Of a stretch of 64,000 nucleotides of DNA, positions 8,024 through 16,191 are shown in pieces (position 1 is the first letter of the stretch; each line of letters opens with the position of its first letter). The position numbers were made by a program, and so were the translations under genes. The notes under the pieces are model-generated. The model was not told the origin of the DNA, did not search any database, and worked only from the letters and a program-made list of their open reading frames with translations. Source of the stretch: Betaproteobacteria bacterium (GTDB lineage Bacteria; Pseudomonadota; Gammaproteobacteria; Burkholderiales; SG8-39). The stretch is from NCBI GenBank assembly GCA_004297625.1, contig SCTY01000040.1:80955-144954 (forward strand). Reading direction: 5' to 3'.

Positions 8024-8768
8024 GATCTCGGCGCTTAGCAAGCGCTTTGGTGACAGCCTCATTTTCGGCGACTTCAACATGCACGTAGAGGAAGGAGAGT
8101 TCTGCGTCATCTTCGGTCCATCGGGATGCGGCAAAACCACTTTGCTTCGCACCGTCGCCGGGCTTGAGCAACCGACATCCGGCTCGGTGCGTGTTGCGGG
8201 CGTGGAGAGCGGCGCCGACACGGAGGCGTACGCGCGCCGCATCAGCGTCGTATGGCAGGACCATCGTCTGCTTGCGTGGCGCACGGCCCGCAGCAACGTC
8301 GGCCTGGCACTCGAGCTGCGCGATCCCGATATGCCGGCTGCCGAGAGGAATAAGAGAGCGACCGAGGCGCTAACGCTTGTAGGCCTTGAGGACGCGCAAG
8401 ACCGTTTACCCCGGCAGTTGAGCGGGGGGATGCGCCAGCGCGTGAACCTGGCGCGCGCACTTGCGCTCGACGCGCCGGTGATGCTCATGGACGAGCCGTT
8501 GGCCAGCCTTAACGAAGTAACGGACAAGGCCGTCATGGTCGAGAAAATTCTCGACGTGTGGCGACAGCGGAAGAAGACCGTTCTCTACGTCACCCATTCC
8601 GTTAACGAGGCGCTGCTTATGGCAGATCGAATCAACGTTCTGTCCGGCAAGCCCGCTCGTATCGCGCTGGCAAGACAACTTGCGGCGCCGCGACCCAGAG
8701 ACCTGGAAGCGCCGGAATGTGTGTCACTTCGGCGGGAGATCGCGGGCACACTAGGAGCATTATTGTGA
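8016..8768 (+). CDS. ABC importer ATPase subunit (SsuB/TauB type)
   Basis: A 250-residue ATPase with every expected motif: Walker A GPSGCGKTT near residue 35, Q-loop VVWQDHRLLAW, signature LSGGMRQRV near 135, Walker B VMLMDEPLASL near 155 and H-loop YVTHSVNEAL. It energises the importer formed with the two upstream permeases. Its stop overlaps the start of the next enzyme gene as TGATG, placing that enzyme in the same transcript. Confidence 0.93.
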   Translation: MIEISALSKRFGDSLIFGDFNMHVEEGEFCVIFGPSGCGKTTLLRTVAGLEQPTSGSVRVAGVESGADTEAYARRISVVWQDHRLLAWRTARSNVGLALELRDPDMPAAERNKRATEALTLVGLEDAQDRLPRQLSGGMRQRVNLARALALDAPVMLMDEPLASLNEVTDKAVMVEKILDVWRQRKKTVLYVTHSVNEALLMADRINVLSGKPARIALARQLAAPRPRDLEAPECVSLRREIAGTLGALL

Positions 8769-9721
8769 TGGAGCGCTCCGGCATCCTGTATGTCGACCAG
8801 GCCGAGGTGCGCCGCCTTCTTCCGCCCGAAGACGCGCTCGCTCTCGTCGAAGCCGACTTCGCCGAGTCAAAGTCCGAAACTCCTGTCGTGCCCAAGCCAC
8901 GTATCTTGCGCGTGGATCTGCAAGCGAAATTCGGGCAGGTGCTTCTCATAAAGTCTTGCGCATTGCCAGCGAGAGGCGTTGCCGGAGTCCGTATCTTCGG
9001 CTCAGGTGACCGGTTCATCGTCTTGCTTGACATCCACACGCTGCAAACGCTGGCTTGGGTTGACGACCACTGGCTCTATCAACTGCGCACCGCGGCCGAA
9101 GGGGCGGTGGCCGCCAAGCGACTCGCGCCTCCAGGTCCTGTGGTTCTCGGCCTGGTCGGTGCCGGTGTATTGGCGCGCCCGCTCTTGAAGTCGTTGGCGT
9201 TGGCCACATCGCTCAGTGAAGTCCGAATTGCGTCCCGAACAACGGCGAGCCGCGTCGCTCTAGCCGAGGCGATGCAACAAGAGCTTCGGCTCCCGGTACG
9301 TGCGGTAGAGAGTGTTGAGCAAGCCGTACGCGGTGCCTCCGTGGTCGCCACTTTGACGACTGCAAATGCACCGCTCGTCGAATCGAAATGGATTGAGCCG
9401 GGAACGCTGATTTTGTCGATGGGAAACGGTCAGGAACTCGCTCCAGACATATTTCGCCGCATTTCCAAAGTTATCGTGGACGACTGGGAGACGTGCCGAG
9501 CAATGGGCGATATCGCAGCAGCCTTGCGCGCAGGCACCATGGTTGAGTCCGACCTGCATGCAGAAATCAGTGAGGTTTTCCAAGGGAAGAAAGCTGGGCG
9601 GCAGCGTAGCGACGAGGTAATCCTTGTGGTGCCACAGGGCATGATTACACAAGACGTGCTTCTAGCCGACCACGTGTACCGCAAAGCTCTTGGTATACGC
9701 CCCACCCCGGCAAGCGAGTAG
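8768..9721 (+). CDS. Ornithine cyclodeaminase / mu-crystallin family NAD(P)-dependent enzyme
   Basis: A 317-residue protein of the OCD/mu-crystallin family. The N-terminal half forms the substrate domain; the Rossmann part starts at VVLGLVGAGVLARPLLKSL (about residue 123), followed by EVRIASRT and ASVVATLTTANAPLVES. Members include ornithine and lysine cyclodeaminases, alanine dehydrogenase and ketimine or imino-acid reductases, so substrate assignment from sequence is unsafe. I chose ATG 8768, overlapping the ATPase stop, over an earlier GTG-type start inside the ATPase gene. As the last gene of the LysR-linked operon it probably processes the imported amino compound or a product of the M24 hydrolase. 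Confidence 0.88.
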   Translation: MERSGILYVDQAEVRRLLPPEDALALVEADFAESKSETPVVPKPRILRVDLQAKFGQVLLIKSCALPARGVAGVRIFGSGDRFIVLLDIHTLQTLAWVDDHWLYQLRTAAEGAVAAKRLAPPGPVVLGLVGAGVLARPLLKSLALATSLSEVRIASRTTASRVALAEAMQQELRLPVRAVESVEQAVRGASVVATLTTANAPLVESKWIEPGTLILSMGNGQELAPDIFRRISKVIVDDWETCRAMGDIAAALRAGTMVESDLHAEISEVFQGKKAGRQRSDEVILVVPQGMITQDVLLADHVYRKALGIRPTPASE

Positions 9722-9735
9722 TTACTGCGCTCGGG

Positions 9736-9954
9736 GTGCGCGCCGCGTGCACGACCTTGACGAGGCGCTGCGCCGACAGCGCGTTCGCGGCGATGGTGAA
9801 GGCGGCGCGCCAGTCCTACGAAAGTCTGGCGCAGGACAAGATGGATCCTTTCCTCGGCCCCGGCGGCGCCGACAAGGAGATGAAGGCGGCTCAGCGCACC
9901 GCGGGACTCGAGCGGCTGCTCGAGATCGAGCGGCGGACGATGAAGGGAAAGTAA
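9736..9954 (+). pseudogene. C-terminal fragment of a gene, possibly isocitrate lyase/PEP mutase family
   Basis: A 72-codon frame whose latter part looks like the end of a real protein: SAFAAMVKAARQSYESL, then DPFLGPGGADKEMKAAQR and a charged helix. The first segment resembles the C-terminal SAFRAM-KAAE-VY region of methylisocitrate lyase/PEP mutase-type proteins. The first dozen residues look like noise, no N-terminal domain precedes it and the last 92 bases recur at 2825-2916. I read it as the stub of a deleted gene. Family assignment is tentative. Confidence 0.6.
9863..9954 (+). repeat. 92-bp duplicated gene tail, copy B
   Basis: Gapless match to 2825-2916. This copy is the more natural context, because the reading frame upstream also looks like the C-terminal region of the same protein, so it is probably nearer the original. 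Confidence 0.85.
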
Positions 9955-10026
9955 CCGGGCTTCAGATAGCGCTCAAGCGAGCGTCCGCTGTAGCGTCATC
10001 CTCAGCTGATTGATAGACTTTCCCTC

Positions 10027-10287
10027 ATGCGCCCCTTCGCACTGAGTCACGCTCAGCAGCGCCGCCTGGAAAAGCTGTCACGCGATGCCGGACGCTCGCC
10101 GGCCGAAACGTTCGGCTACGTGCTGCGCGACGGGTTCGAGTTCTGCGAGTGGGAAGTGCGCGAAAGCCTTGCGGCGGACTACGACGTGAAGAAGCATGGC
10201 GCTGCAAGCGACGACGAAGCGCGGCGCCGGGCCCGACAGGTCATCGATGCCGCACATGCCCGCCGCCGCTCCAGAAAAGCGGCTTGA
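10027..10287 (+). CDS. Small antitoxin-like protein
   Basis: An 86-residue charged protein: MRPFALSHAQQRRLEKLS, then a helix-turn segment GRSPAETFGYVLRDGFEF and an Arg/Ala-rich tail. The central part is reminiscent of ribbon-helix-helix antitoxins. It ends in TGA immediately followed by the ATG of a DUF433 protein, so the two are co-translated. Small two-gene units of this shape are common in toxin-antitoxin systems, but no PIN or other toxin domain is recognisable here. Function unproven. Confidence 0.55.
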   Translation: MRPFALSHAQQRRLEKLSRDAGRSPAETFGYVLRDGFEFCEWEVRESLAADYDVKKHGAASDDEARRRARQVIDAAHARRRSRKAA

Positions 10288-10530
10288 ATGGGCCCGCGGG
10301 CCCTTGAAGGCCACTGGCCCATAACGCAAGTGCTTGACCGCATCACGCACGATCCGAGCGTCCTTGCGGGACGCGCAACGCTGCGCGGGCTGAGGATTTC
10401 CGTCGCGCACGTCGTGAAGCTCGTCGCCAACGGCATGACGCCGGCGCAGATCATCGCCGAGCATCCCGATCTCGAGGGAGAGGACGTGCGCCAGGCGCTG
10501 GCGTATGCGGCGGCGATGAAGCGGAAATAA
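10288..10530 (+). CDS. DUF433-domain (antitoxin-like) protein
   Basis: An 80-residue protein whose residues 13-75 follow the DUF433 pattern: RITHDPSVLAGRATLRGLRI, then VVKLVANGMTPAQIIAEHP and DVRQALAYAA. DUF433 proteins have a helix-turn-helix-like fold and usually act as antitoxins beside a PIN-like DUF5615 toxin. That toxin is not present downstream: the next gene is a peptidase. It starts directly after the stop of the preceding small gene. The pair may be a solitary or decayed toxin-antitoxin module. Confidence 0.8.
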   Translation: MGPRALEGHWPITQVLDRITHDPSVLAGRATLRGLRISVAHVVKLVANGMTPAQIIAEHPDLEGEDVRQALAYAAAMKRK

Positions 10531-10655
10531 ACGCCAGGCGCCGTTGACGCTCGCGGATTACCGATATTTTTTCGTGCATCGAATAAATCGCCCGGTAACC
10601 GAGCGATAATCCTGCTCGCCTAATTTCAGCGCTTTTTCTCGTTCATCCCCGCAAC

Positions 10656-12086
10656 ATGAGCTCTTTAGAATCGAACACGCCTCGGAGAAAGCTCCCGGCG
10701 GTCATTGTCCTTCTTGTCATCATCCTCGCCGGGCTTCTGGGAGGCGGGTACTACCTGGCGCCGCGCTTCGAACGGGAGGCTCCGCGCATCACGCTTACGC
10801 TGGACTCCGGCGTGCTCGGCCGGGCGCCGCTCGAGATCGCCGTCACCGATCAGGGCGCCGGATTGAAGTCGGTGAGCGCGACGCTCTCGGCAGGCGGCAC
10901 CGAAACACCGCTCGCCGCCGAGGAGTACGCCGAGCCGGTGCGGGAAAAGAAAATCAGCGTCGACCTGTCGAAGCTCGCCGGCCTCAAGGAAGGGCCCGCG
11001 GTCCTGCGGGTGAGCGCGCGCGACCGCTCGCTGTGGAAGCTCTTCCGCGGCAACGAGACCGTGCTGCAAAAAGATCTGACGATCGACCTCACGCCGCCCA
11101 CCATCGAGCTCGTCGCGGATGATCGCTACGTCAACTTCGGCGGCGTCGGCGTGATCGTCTACAAGCCCTCGCCGGATACGGCAACGAGCGGGGTGAGGAT
11201 CGGCGACTATTTCTTCCCGGGCTTCCCGGGGCAGATAAAAGGACACCCGGACCACTTGCTCGCGCTTTTCGCCCATCCCTACAGCGTGCCGGCGGATGCC
11301 AAGGCCGTGCTCGTCGCGACGGACAAGGCGGGCAACACCCGGGAAATGCCGCTTGTCTATGAGCTCAAGAACGTGAAGTACAAGAAAAGCACCATCGCCC
11401 TGTCCGACAGCTTTCTTCAGGGCAAGGTCGCGCCCCTGCTGAACGATACCGCGGCGCGCCAGGGCAGCCCGAAAGACGTCTTTCTCGCGGTCAACAAGCG
11501 CCTCAGGAAGGAAAACGAAGACAAGATCGCGGCGATCACGAAGAAAGCGACCCCGTCGATCCTGTGGAAGGGCGCGTTCACGCAGCTCTCGAACTCCAAG
11601 GTCGAGGCCAACTTCGCCGACGAGCGCACCTATACCTATAACGGCGAGCCGATCGACACCGCCTACCACCTCGGCTACGACCTGTCGGTCACCAAGCACT
11701 ATCCCGTCGAGGCGGCCAACAGCGGGACGGTGGCCTTTACGGGCGATCTGGGCATTTACGGCAACGTCGTCATCCTCGACCACGGCCTCGGGCTCTTCAC
11801 GCTCTACGGCCACATGAGCTCCATCGACGTCAAGGCCGGCGACTCGGTCAAGCAGCGCCAGATCCTCGGCAAGACCGGCGAGACCGGCCTCGCCGCGGGC
11901 GATCATCTGCACTACGGCGTCTACTTGGACGGGATCGCGGTCCTGCCGGTGGAGTGGTGGGACCCGAAGTGGATCGCCGACAACATCGAGCCCAAGCTCG
12001 AGGGCCACAGCGGCGAAGCGATCGCCGAAATGCAGGCGCCGAAAGCGCCGCGCAAAGCGGCGCAGAAGAAGAAGCGCCGCCGCTAG
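10656..12086 (+). CDS. Membrane-anchored M23 (LytM) peptidase
   Basis: A 476-residue protein with one N-terminal membrane helix (about 13-35), a beta-rich periplasmic region, and a C-terminal M23 domain (about 335-430). The zinc site is complete: HLGYD (H338, D342) and the HLH pair (H417, H419) in GDHLHYG. It is expected to cut peptidoglycan cross-links or cross-bridges in the periplasm. The extreme C-terminus is a Lys/Arg-rich tail. No cell-division partner lies beside it; the next gene is a membrane hydrolase 53 bases downstream. Confidence 0.92.
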   Translation: MSSLESNTPRRKLPAVIVLLVIILAGLLGGGYYLAPRFEREAPRITLTLDSGVLGRAPLEIAVTDQGAGLKSVSATLSAGGTETPLAAEEYAEPVREKKISVDLSKLAGLKEGPAVLRVSARDRSLWKLFRGNETVLQKDLTIDLTPPTIELVADDRYVNFGGVGVIVYKPSPDTATSGVRIGDYFFPGFPGQIKGHPDHLLALFAHPYSVPADAKAVLVATDKAGNTREMPLVYELKNVKYKKSTIALSDSFLQGKVAPLLNDTAARQGSPKDVFLAVNKRLRKENEDKIAAITKKATPSILWKGAFTQLSNSKVEANFADERTYTYNGEPIDTAYHLGYDLSVTKHYPVEAANSGTVAFTGDLGIYGNVVILDHGLGLFTLYGHMSSIDVKAGDSVKQRQILGKTGETGLAAGDHLHYGVYLDGIAVLPVEWWDPKWIADNIEPKLEGHSGEAIAEMQAPKAPRKAAQKKKRRR

Positions 12087-12139
12087 CCCTGGCAATCGGC
12101 GTGCCCGAGAACCGGGCAGCGTTTATAGTGCGTCAGCCT

Positions 12140-14572
12140 ATGAGCGCAAGCGATCGCGTCGCCGTCGTCGTGGTTCACGGCATAGCCGATCAGCTTCCCG
12201 GCCAGACGGTGCGGGAGGTTGCGCGGCTGCTGTGCCACGGCGGAGACGGCGCGCCGCCCTACGTGCAGGGCGAGATGCACCAGGTCCTGGTGCCGGTCGA
12301 GAAGCTCGAGCCGGGAAGCGAGGTTCCGAAGCGGACAACCGCGCGGCGGAAACCGGGGACGCCGAGCGGCTTCTACCAGGTGCACCAGCCGCAAGAGAAG
12401 CCCAAAGACCTCAGCATCGCCCTGAACGACTACCTGCTCGGCCGGCTGGAGCTGCCCGAGGGCGATGCGCTTTACGAAGGAACGCGCGTCTCGCTGCGCC
12501 GCCGGCACGGCGATCGGGCGCTCGATGTCTACGAGATGTACTGGGCGGATCTCTCGCGCCTCAGCGCGGGCGGCCTGAGCGCGCTGCTCTCGCTGTACCA
12601 GCTCTTCTTTCATCTGAGCACGCTCGCGGCGGACGTGGTGGACCAGGCGTCGCTCAGCCTGAACGGAGGAACGGCCTGGCGCCTGCTGCAGCGCCTGCAC
12701 GCCTGGATGGCGTGGCTGCTCAAGGGGCCGGCCGCGCTGCTGCAGCTCGCGATGCTGCTGATGCTCGCCTTCGGCGCGACGGCGCTGGTCGCTCGCGAGC
12801 TCCAGGGCCAGCTAATCGCGGCCGCGTTCGGGCTCGGCTCGCTCGTGCTGCTCGCATGGGCCACGCTCGGGTGGCTGCGCGGAGCGCCGGGGCCGGCGCG
12901 ATCGGCGAAGGCGCTCTTTCTCGTGGCCGCGGCGGCTGCGAGCCTGGCGGCGGCGCTTTACGCGCTGCGCGCGGAAGTGTTGCCGCCGATGCTCTATTTC
13001 GGGGCCGGCGCGGCGGCGGTCTTTCTGCTCGGCGCCTACCTCGTCGAGCGCTATTCCGGCGTCTCGCAGGGCGTGCGCGTGCTCGGCCATCTCATCGTCG
13101 TGGCGACCGTCGCCGCGTTGTGCATCGCCGGCGCGCTGCAGTGGCGCCAGACCACCGCGCGCACCGAATGGATGCTTACCGCGGCGCTCAACGTGACCGA
13201 GTGGCTGATCGCGGCGGTGCTGCTCGCGTGGGCGCTCTTCGTCGGCGTCCAGATCCTCGCGGTGCTGCTGGGACTGTGGCTCGGCCGCGGGAGCGACACG
13301 GCCACGCGGGCGTCGCTGCACACCGCGCGGCTGGCGCTCATCGGCTCGAGCGGGCTCTTCGCCGTGCTGAGCCTCGTGCTGTGGTCGGTGGTCAGCTTCG
13401 TCGTCGGCCGCGCGCTCGCGCAGTTTCTTTACTTGCCGATTGTCTTCGGCGGCACCTACCGCTCGGCCGACACCTTTCTCCAGGACCGGGTGCACGACCT
13501 CGGCGGGTTCTTCACGCCTCTTGTGCTCGGCTTCGGGTTTCTCGTCGCGGCGGCCCTGCTGGTGGTGTTGCCCTCGCTCATGGAGGAGATCTCGCCGACC
13601 GCGAACCTCGATGCGCGGGGCGTGCGCAAAGGCGCGGTGGAGTGGGCGCGGCGCCTGGGGAACTGGCTCGGCGGCGGCATCCGCGTGCTGGGAACGGCGT
13701 TCAAGCTCCTCGTGCCGCTGGGCGCCGTTGCCGCCGGCGTGATCTATCTTGCCTTCGTGCTCCAGGAGTTCGCATTCACAACCGGCGTCGGCAAGGAGAT
13801 CGCCCTCTGGCTCGTCGGCAGCCTGGAGGCGTTCAAGGGCGAGACCCTGGTCGCCGCCGGCAAATGGCTCGCGGGCGGCGCCCTGACCCTCGCCGCGCTC
13901 GGTTCGCGCTTTACGGAGACCTTCGGCCGGCTGCGCGTCGTGCTCGACGCCGTGCTCGACATCGACAACTACTTCGCCGATCCGCCCAACCGGCAGCCGC
14001 CGCGCGCGCGCATCTATTCGCGCTATGCGTCGCTCCTCGCCTACCTGCGCAACGCGGGCTACGCGCGCATCGTGATCGTCGCGCACAGCCAGGGCACCGT
14101 GATCAGCGCCGACCTGCTGCGCTACCTGCATGTGCAGGGGCGCCAGCAGGACGTCGTCGGCACACTGCCGGTCGCGCTCGTCACCGTGGGCTCGCCGCTG
14201 CGCGACCTGTACGCGGAGCGCTTCCCGCTCCTGTATCGATGGATGGGCTCGCGCGAGGCGGGCTTCGCGGACGCCGCGCCGGCGGCCGCCGACATCGGCG
14301 CGACGCAGTGGGTCAACGCCTGCCGCTCGGGAGACTATGTCGGGCGCTTCATCTGGACGCGCGAGGACGACGCCGCGTCTTTCGGCGTCGCCACGGTCGG
14401 GTCAGACGGCAGAGTGCAGGCGAGCCGCGCCGGCGACCGCGCGGAGTTCTGCCTCGGCGCCGGCGGGCACACGCATTACTTCAGCAACGACGCCGTCGCG
14501 CTGGCGGTCGAAATCGAGCGGGTGGTCAACCGAGCGCCTTCTGCAGCTCGCCATCGACCAGCTGCTCGATGA
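12140..14572 (+). CDS. Large polytopic membrane protein with alpha/beta hydrolase domain
   Basis: An 810-residue protein that opens with a hydrolase strand and oxyanion-type motif (VAVVVVHGIADQLPGQTV), then inserts a long membrane region of roughly ten helices (about residues 195-610), and returns to a hydrolase half with the nucleophile elbow IVIVAHSQGTVISADLL (about 645-661) and VALVTVGSPLRDLYAERFP. The Ser of AHSQG is the likely nucleophile. The split-hydrolase layout suggests a membrane lipase or esterase. ATG 12140 directly precedes the conserved strand. The last about 15 codons overlap a convergent aldo/keto reductase remnant, so the original C-terminus may have been altered. Confidence 0.75.
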   Translation: MSASDRVAVVVVHGIADQLPGQTVREVARLLCHGGDGAPPYVQGEMHQVLVPVEKLEPGSEVPKRTTARRKPGTPSGFYQVHQPQEKPKDLSIALNDYLLGRLELPEGDALYEGTRVSLRRRHGDRALDVYEMYWADLSRLSAGGLSALLSLYQLFFHLSTLAADVVDQASLSLNGGTAWRLLQRLHAWMAWLLKGPAALLQLAMLLMLAFGATALVARELQGQLIAAAFGLGSLVLLAWATLGWLRGAPGPARSAKALFLVAAAAASLAAALYALRAEVLPPMLYFGAGAAAVFLLGAYLVERYSGVSQGVRVLGHLIVVATVAALCIAGALQWRQTTARTEWMLTAALNVTEWLIAAVLLAWALFVGVQILAVLLGLWLGRGSDTATRASLHTARLALIGSSGLFAVLSLVLWSVVSFVVGRALAQFLYLPIVFGGTYRSADTFLQDRVHDLGGFFTPLVLGFGFLVAAALLVVLPSLMEEISPTANLDARGVRKGAVEWARRLGNWLGGGIRVLGTAFKLLVPLGAVAAGVIYLAFVLQEFAFTTGVGKEIALWLVGSLEAFKGETLVAAGKWLAGGALTLAALGSRFTETFGRLRVVLDAVLDIDNYFADPPNRQPPRARIYSRYASLLAYLRNAGYARIVIVAHSQGTVISADLLRYLHVQGRQQDVVGTLPVALVTVGSPLRDLYAERFPLLYRWMGSREAGFADAAPAAADIGATQWVNACRSGDYVGRFIWTREDDAASFGVATVGSDGRVQASRAGDRAEFCLGAGGHTHYFSNDAVALAVEIERVVNRAPSAARHRPAAR

Positions 14573-15070
14573 ACCAGGTCGGATAGACCTTCGGCAGCGT
14601 AGTCGCCTCGTCGAGCGCGGCCATGTCTTCCGGAGTCAGCTTCAGCCGAACGGCGCCGAGGTTGTCCTCGAGCTGATGAAGCTTGGTCGCGCCGAGGATG
14701 ATGCTGGTCACTGCCTTTTTCGATAGCCGCCAGGCGAGCGCGACCTGCGCGACGGAGCGCTTGGCGATGGGGCGCATCTGCTCGACGAGGGCGAATCTCT
14801 GCTTCTTGTTGAAAGGCAGGAGGTCGAAGCCGGAGTAGCGGTTGTCGGGGTCCTTCAGGCTTTCGCGGGTGTACTTGCCGCTCAGGAACCCGGAGGCGAG
14901 CGGGCTCCAGACAGTGGGGCCGAGGCCGTAGCGGCGCATCATGGGGATGACGTCGCGCTCGACATCGCGGCAGACGAGCGAGTAGTTCATCTGGCCGTGG
15001 GTGAAAGGCGCCCAGCCGTGCGCCTTGCGCAGCTCGAGCGCCGCGGCGGCCTTCCAGTCAGGGGCGGGCT
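14526..15070 (-). pseudogene. Aldo/keto reductase, N-terminally truncated remnant (copy 1)
   Basis: Minus-strand frame encoding only the C-terminal half of an aldo/keto reductase: WKAAAALELRKAHGWAPFTH, QMNYSLVCRDVERDVIPMM, then GLGPTVWSPLASGFLSGKY, VAQVALAWRLSKKAVTSIIL and GATKLHQLEDN. The catalytic Asp/Tyr/Lys half (about 170 residues) is absent; beyond about 15070 the frame becomes unrelated and runs into inverted repeats. The tail is closely similar to the remnant at 45522-46085, so the two are paralogues damaged in different ways. It also overlaps the 3' end of the convergent hydrolase gene. Confidence 0.85.
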
Positions 15071-15082
15071 TATGCAGGCTAA

Positions 15083-15181
15083 GGGCGGTGCTCGCATGCG
15101 GCGGTTGGCTGGGACATTTCGTTAGCCGAAATAACGGCCAGCACCGCCGTTATTGACGTCATTATGCGGGCGCCGTTATTT
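15083..15181. repeat. Cluster of short inverted repeats at a truncation edge
   Basis: GGCGGTGCT (15084-15092) pairs with AGCACCGCC (15140-15148). AAATAACGGC (15129-15138) pairs with GCCGTTATT (15146-15154) and exactly with GCCGTTATTT (15172-15181). The group sits between the broken aldo/keto reductase and a Bug receptor gene. It could be a remnant of a small palindromic element or a transcription terminator for the minus-strand operon ending at 15213. No transposase is present. Confidence 0.5.
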
Positions 15182-15212
15182 CATCGACGCACCGCTGCGG
15201 CAACACCGCCGC

Positions 15213-16178
15213 TTATTCGGGCTTGATCCCGGCCGCTCGGATGTGTCTGCCCCAGACGTCGTACTGCTGGCGGACGTATTGCGCGAATGCCTCGCCGCTC
15301 AGGCCGCTCGTCACCGGCTCAAGTCCCATGCCATGCAAGCGGTCTACCACTTCCTTCTGCGCAAGTGCTTGCGTCACCTGATTGGTCCACCAGGTGACAA
15401 CCTCCGGAAACATTCCGGCTGGTCCAGCAATTCCTACCCAGCCGGATAGCTCGACATCCTTGATGCCTAGTTCAGCCAGGGTCGGCACTGTTGGCATGAT
15501 GGTCGAGCGTTTGTCGGAGGCGATGCCGAGCGCGAGGAGCTTGCCCGAATTCACGAGTGGTACGGTCGCTGCTACGTCCACCATGACAAAGTTGACTTGG
15601 CCGCCCATCAGATCATTGAGGGCAAGCGGCTGTCCCTTATACGCGACGCCCTGGGTCTCGATTCCCGCCGCACGGCTGAAGGCGGAAGCAGCGACCTGGC
15701 CAGTCGCCGAACCGTACCCATAGTTGAGCTTTCCCGGATGTTTCTTGCCTTCTGCGACCAGGTCCGCCACGGTCTTGTACGGCTGGTTGGGGCTCACCAT
15801 CAACAAAAGGTCGAACCGGAAAATGGCGGCAAGCTGGGTGAAATCCTTGAGTGGATCGTAAGGCACGGCCTTCATGAGCTGCGGACCGGACGAATGGGTG
15901 GCGCTCGAGCTCGGCATCAGCGTATAGCCATCCGGCGCGGCCTTCACGACTACGCCGGTGGCGATGGAGCCGAGAGCGCCGGGCCGGTTCTCGACGACGA
16001 TGACAGCGCCTGTCTTCTTACGCACCTCCTCGAGGATGACTCGCGAAGCGACGTCGATGCTACTTCCCGCTGAGAAACCGACGATGAACCGGATGGGCTT
16101 GGACGGGTAGGGCTGTGCCGTGGCGCTTCCAGCGGCAAGCACCAAGGCTGTGATCAAGAACAGGCGTGAAATGCGCAT
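15213..16178 (-). CDS. Bug (TctC-type) periplasmic solute receptor
   Basis: A 321-residue protein with a signal peptide (MRISRLFLITALVLAAGSA, cleavage before QPYPSKPI). Family signatures are IRFIVGFSAGSSIDVASR, KKTGAVIVVENRPGALGSI, VVKAAPDGYTLM, LNYGYGSATGQ and VAYKGQPLALNDLMGGQVN. Bug receptors bind carboxylates or similar solutes and are often orphans without their own TctAB membrane partners, as here. It is the last gene of a minus-strand operon behind a CoA-transferase, CitE-type lyase and MaoC hydratase, so its ligand is probably the dicarboxylate or acid degraded by them. Confidence 0.93.
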   Translation of the reverse strand: MRISRLFLITALVLAAGSATAQPYPSKPIRFIVGFSAGSSIDVASRVILEEVRKKTGAVIVVENRPGALGSIATGVVVKAAPDGYTLMPSSSATHSSGPQLMKAVPYDPLKDFTQLAAIFRFDLLLMVSPNQPYKTVADLVAEGKKHPGKLNYGYGSATGQVAASAFSRAAGIETQGVAYKGQPLALNDLMGGQVNFVMVDVAATVPLVNSGKLLALGIASDKRSTIMPTVPTLAELGIKDVELSGWVGIAGPAGMFPEVVTWWTNQVTQALAQKEVVDRLHGMGLEPVTSGLSGEAFAQYVRQQYDVWGRHIRAAGIKPE

Positions 16179-16191
16179 GTGTCCTCCCTAG

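Noticed and set aside
10665..12095. 476-residue minus-strand frame opposite the M23 peptidase
   Set aside because: Mirror of the peptidase gene; no motif, while the plus strand has the full zinc site.
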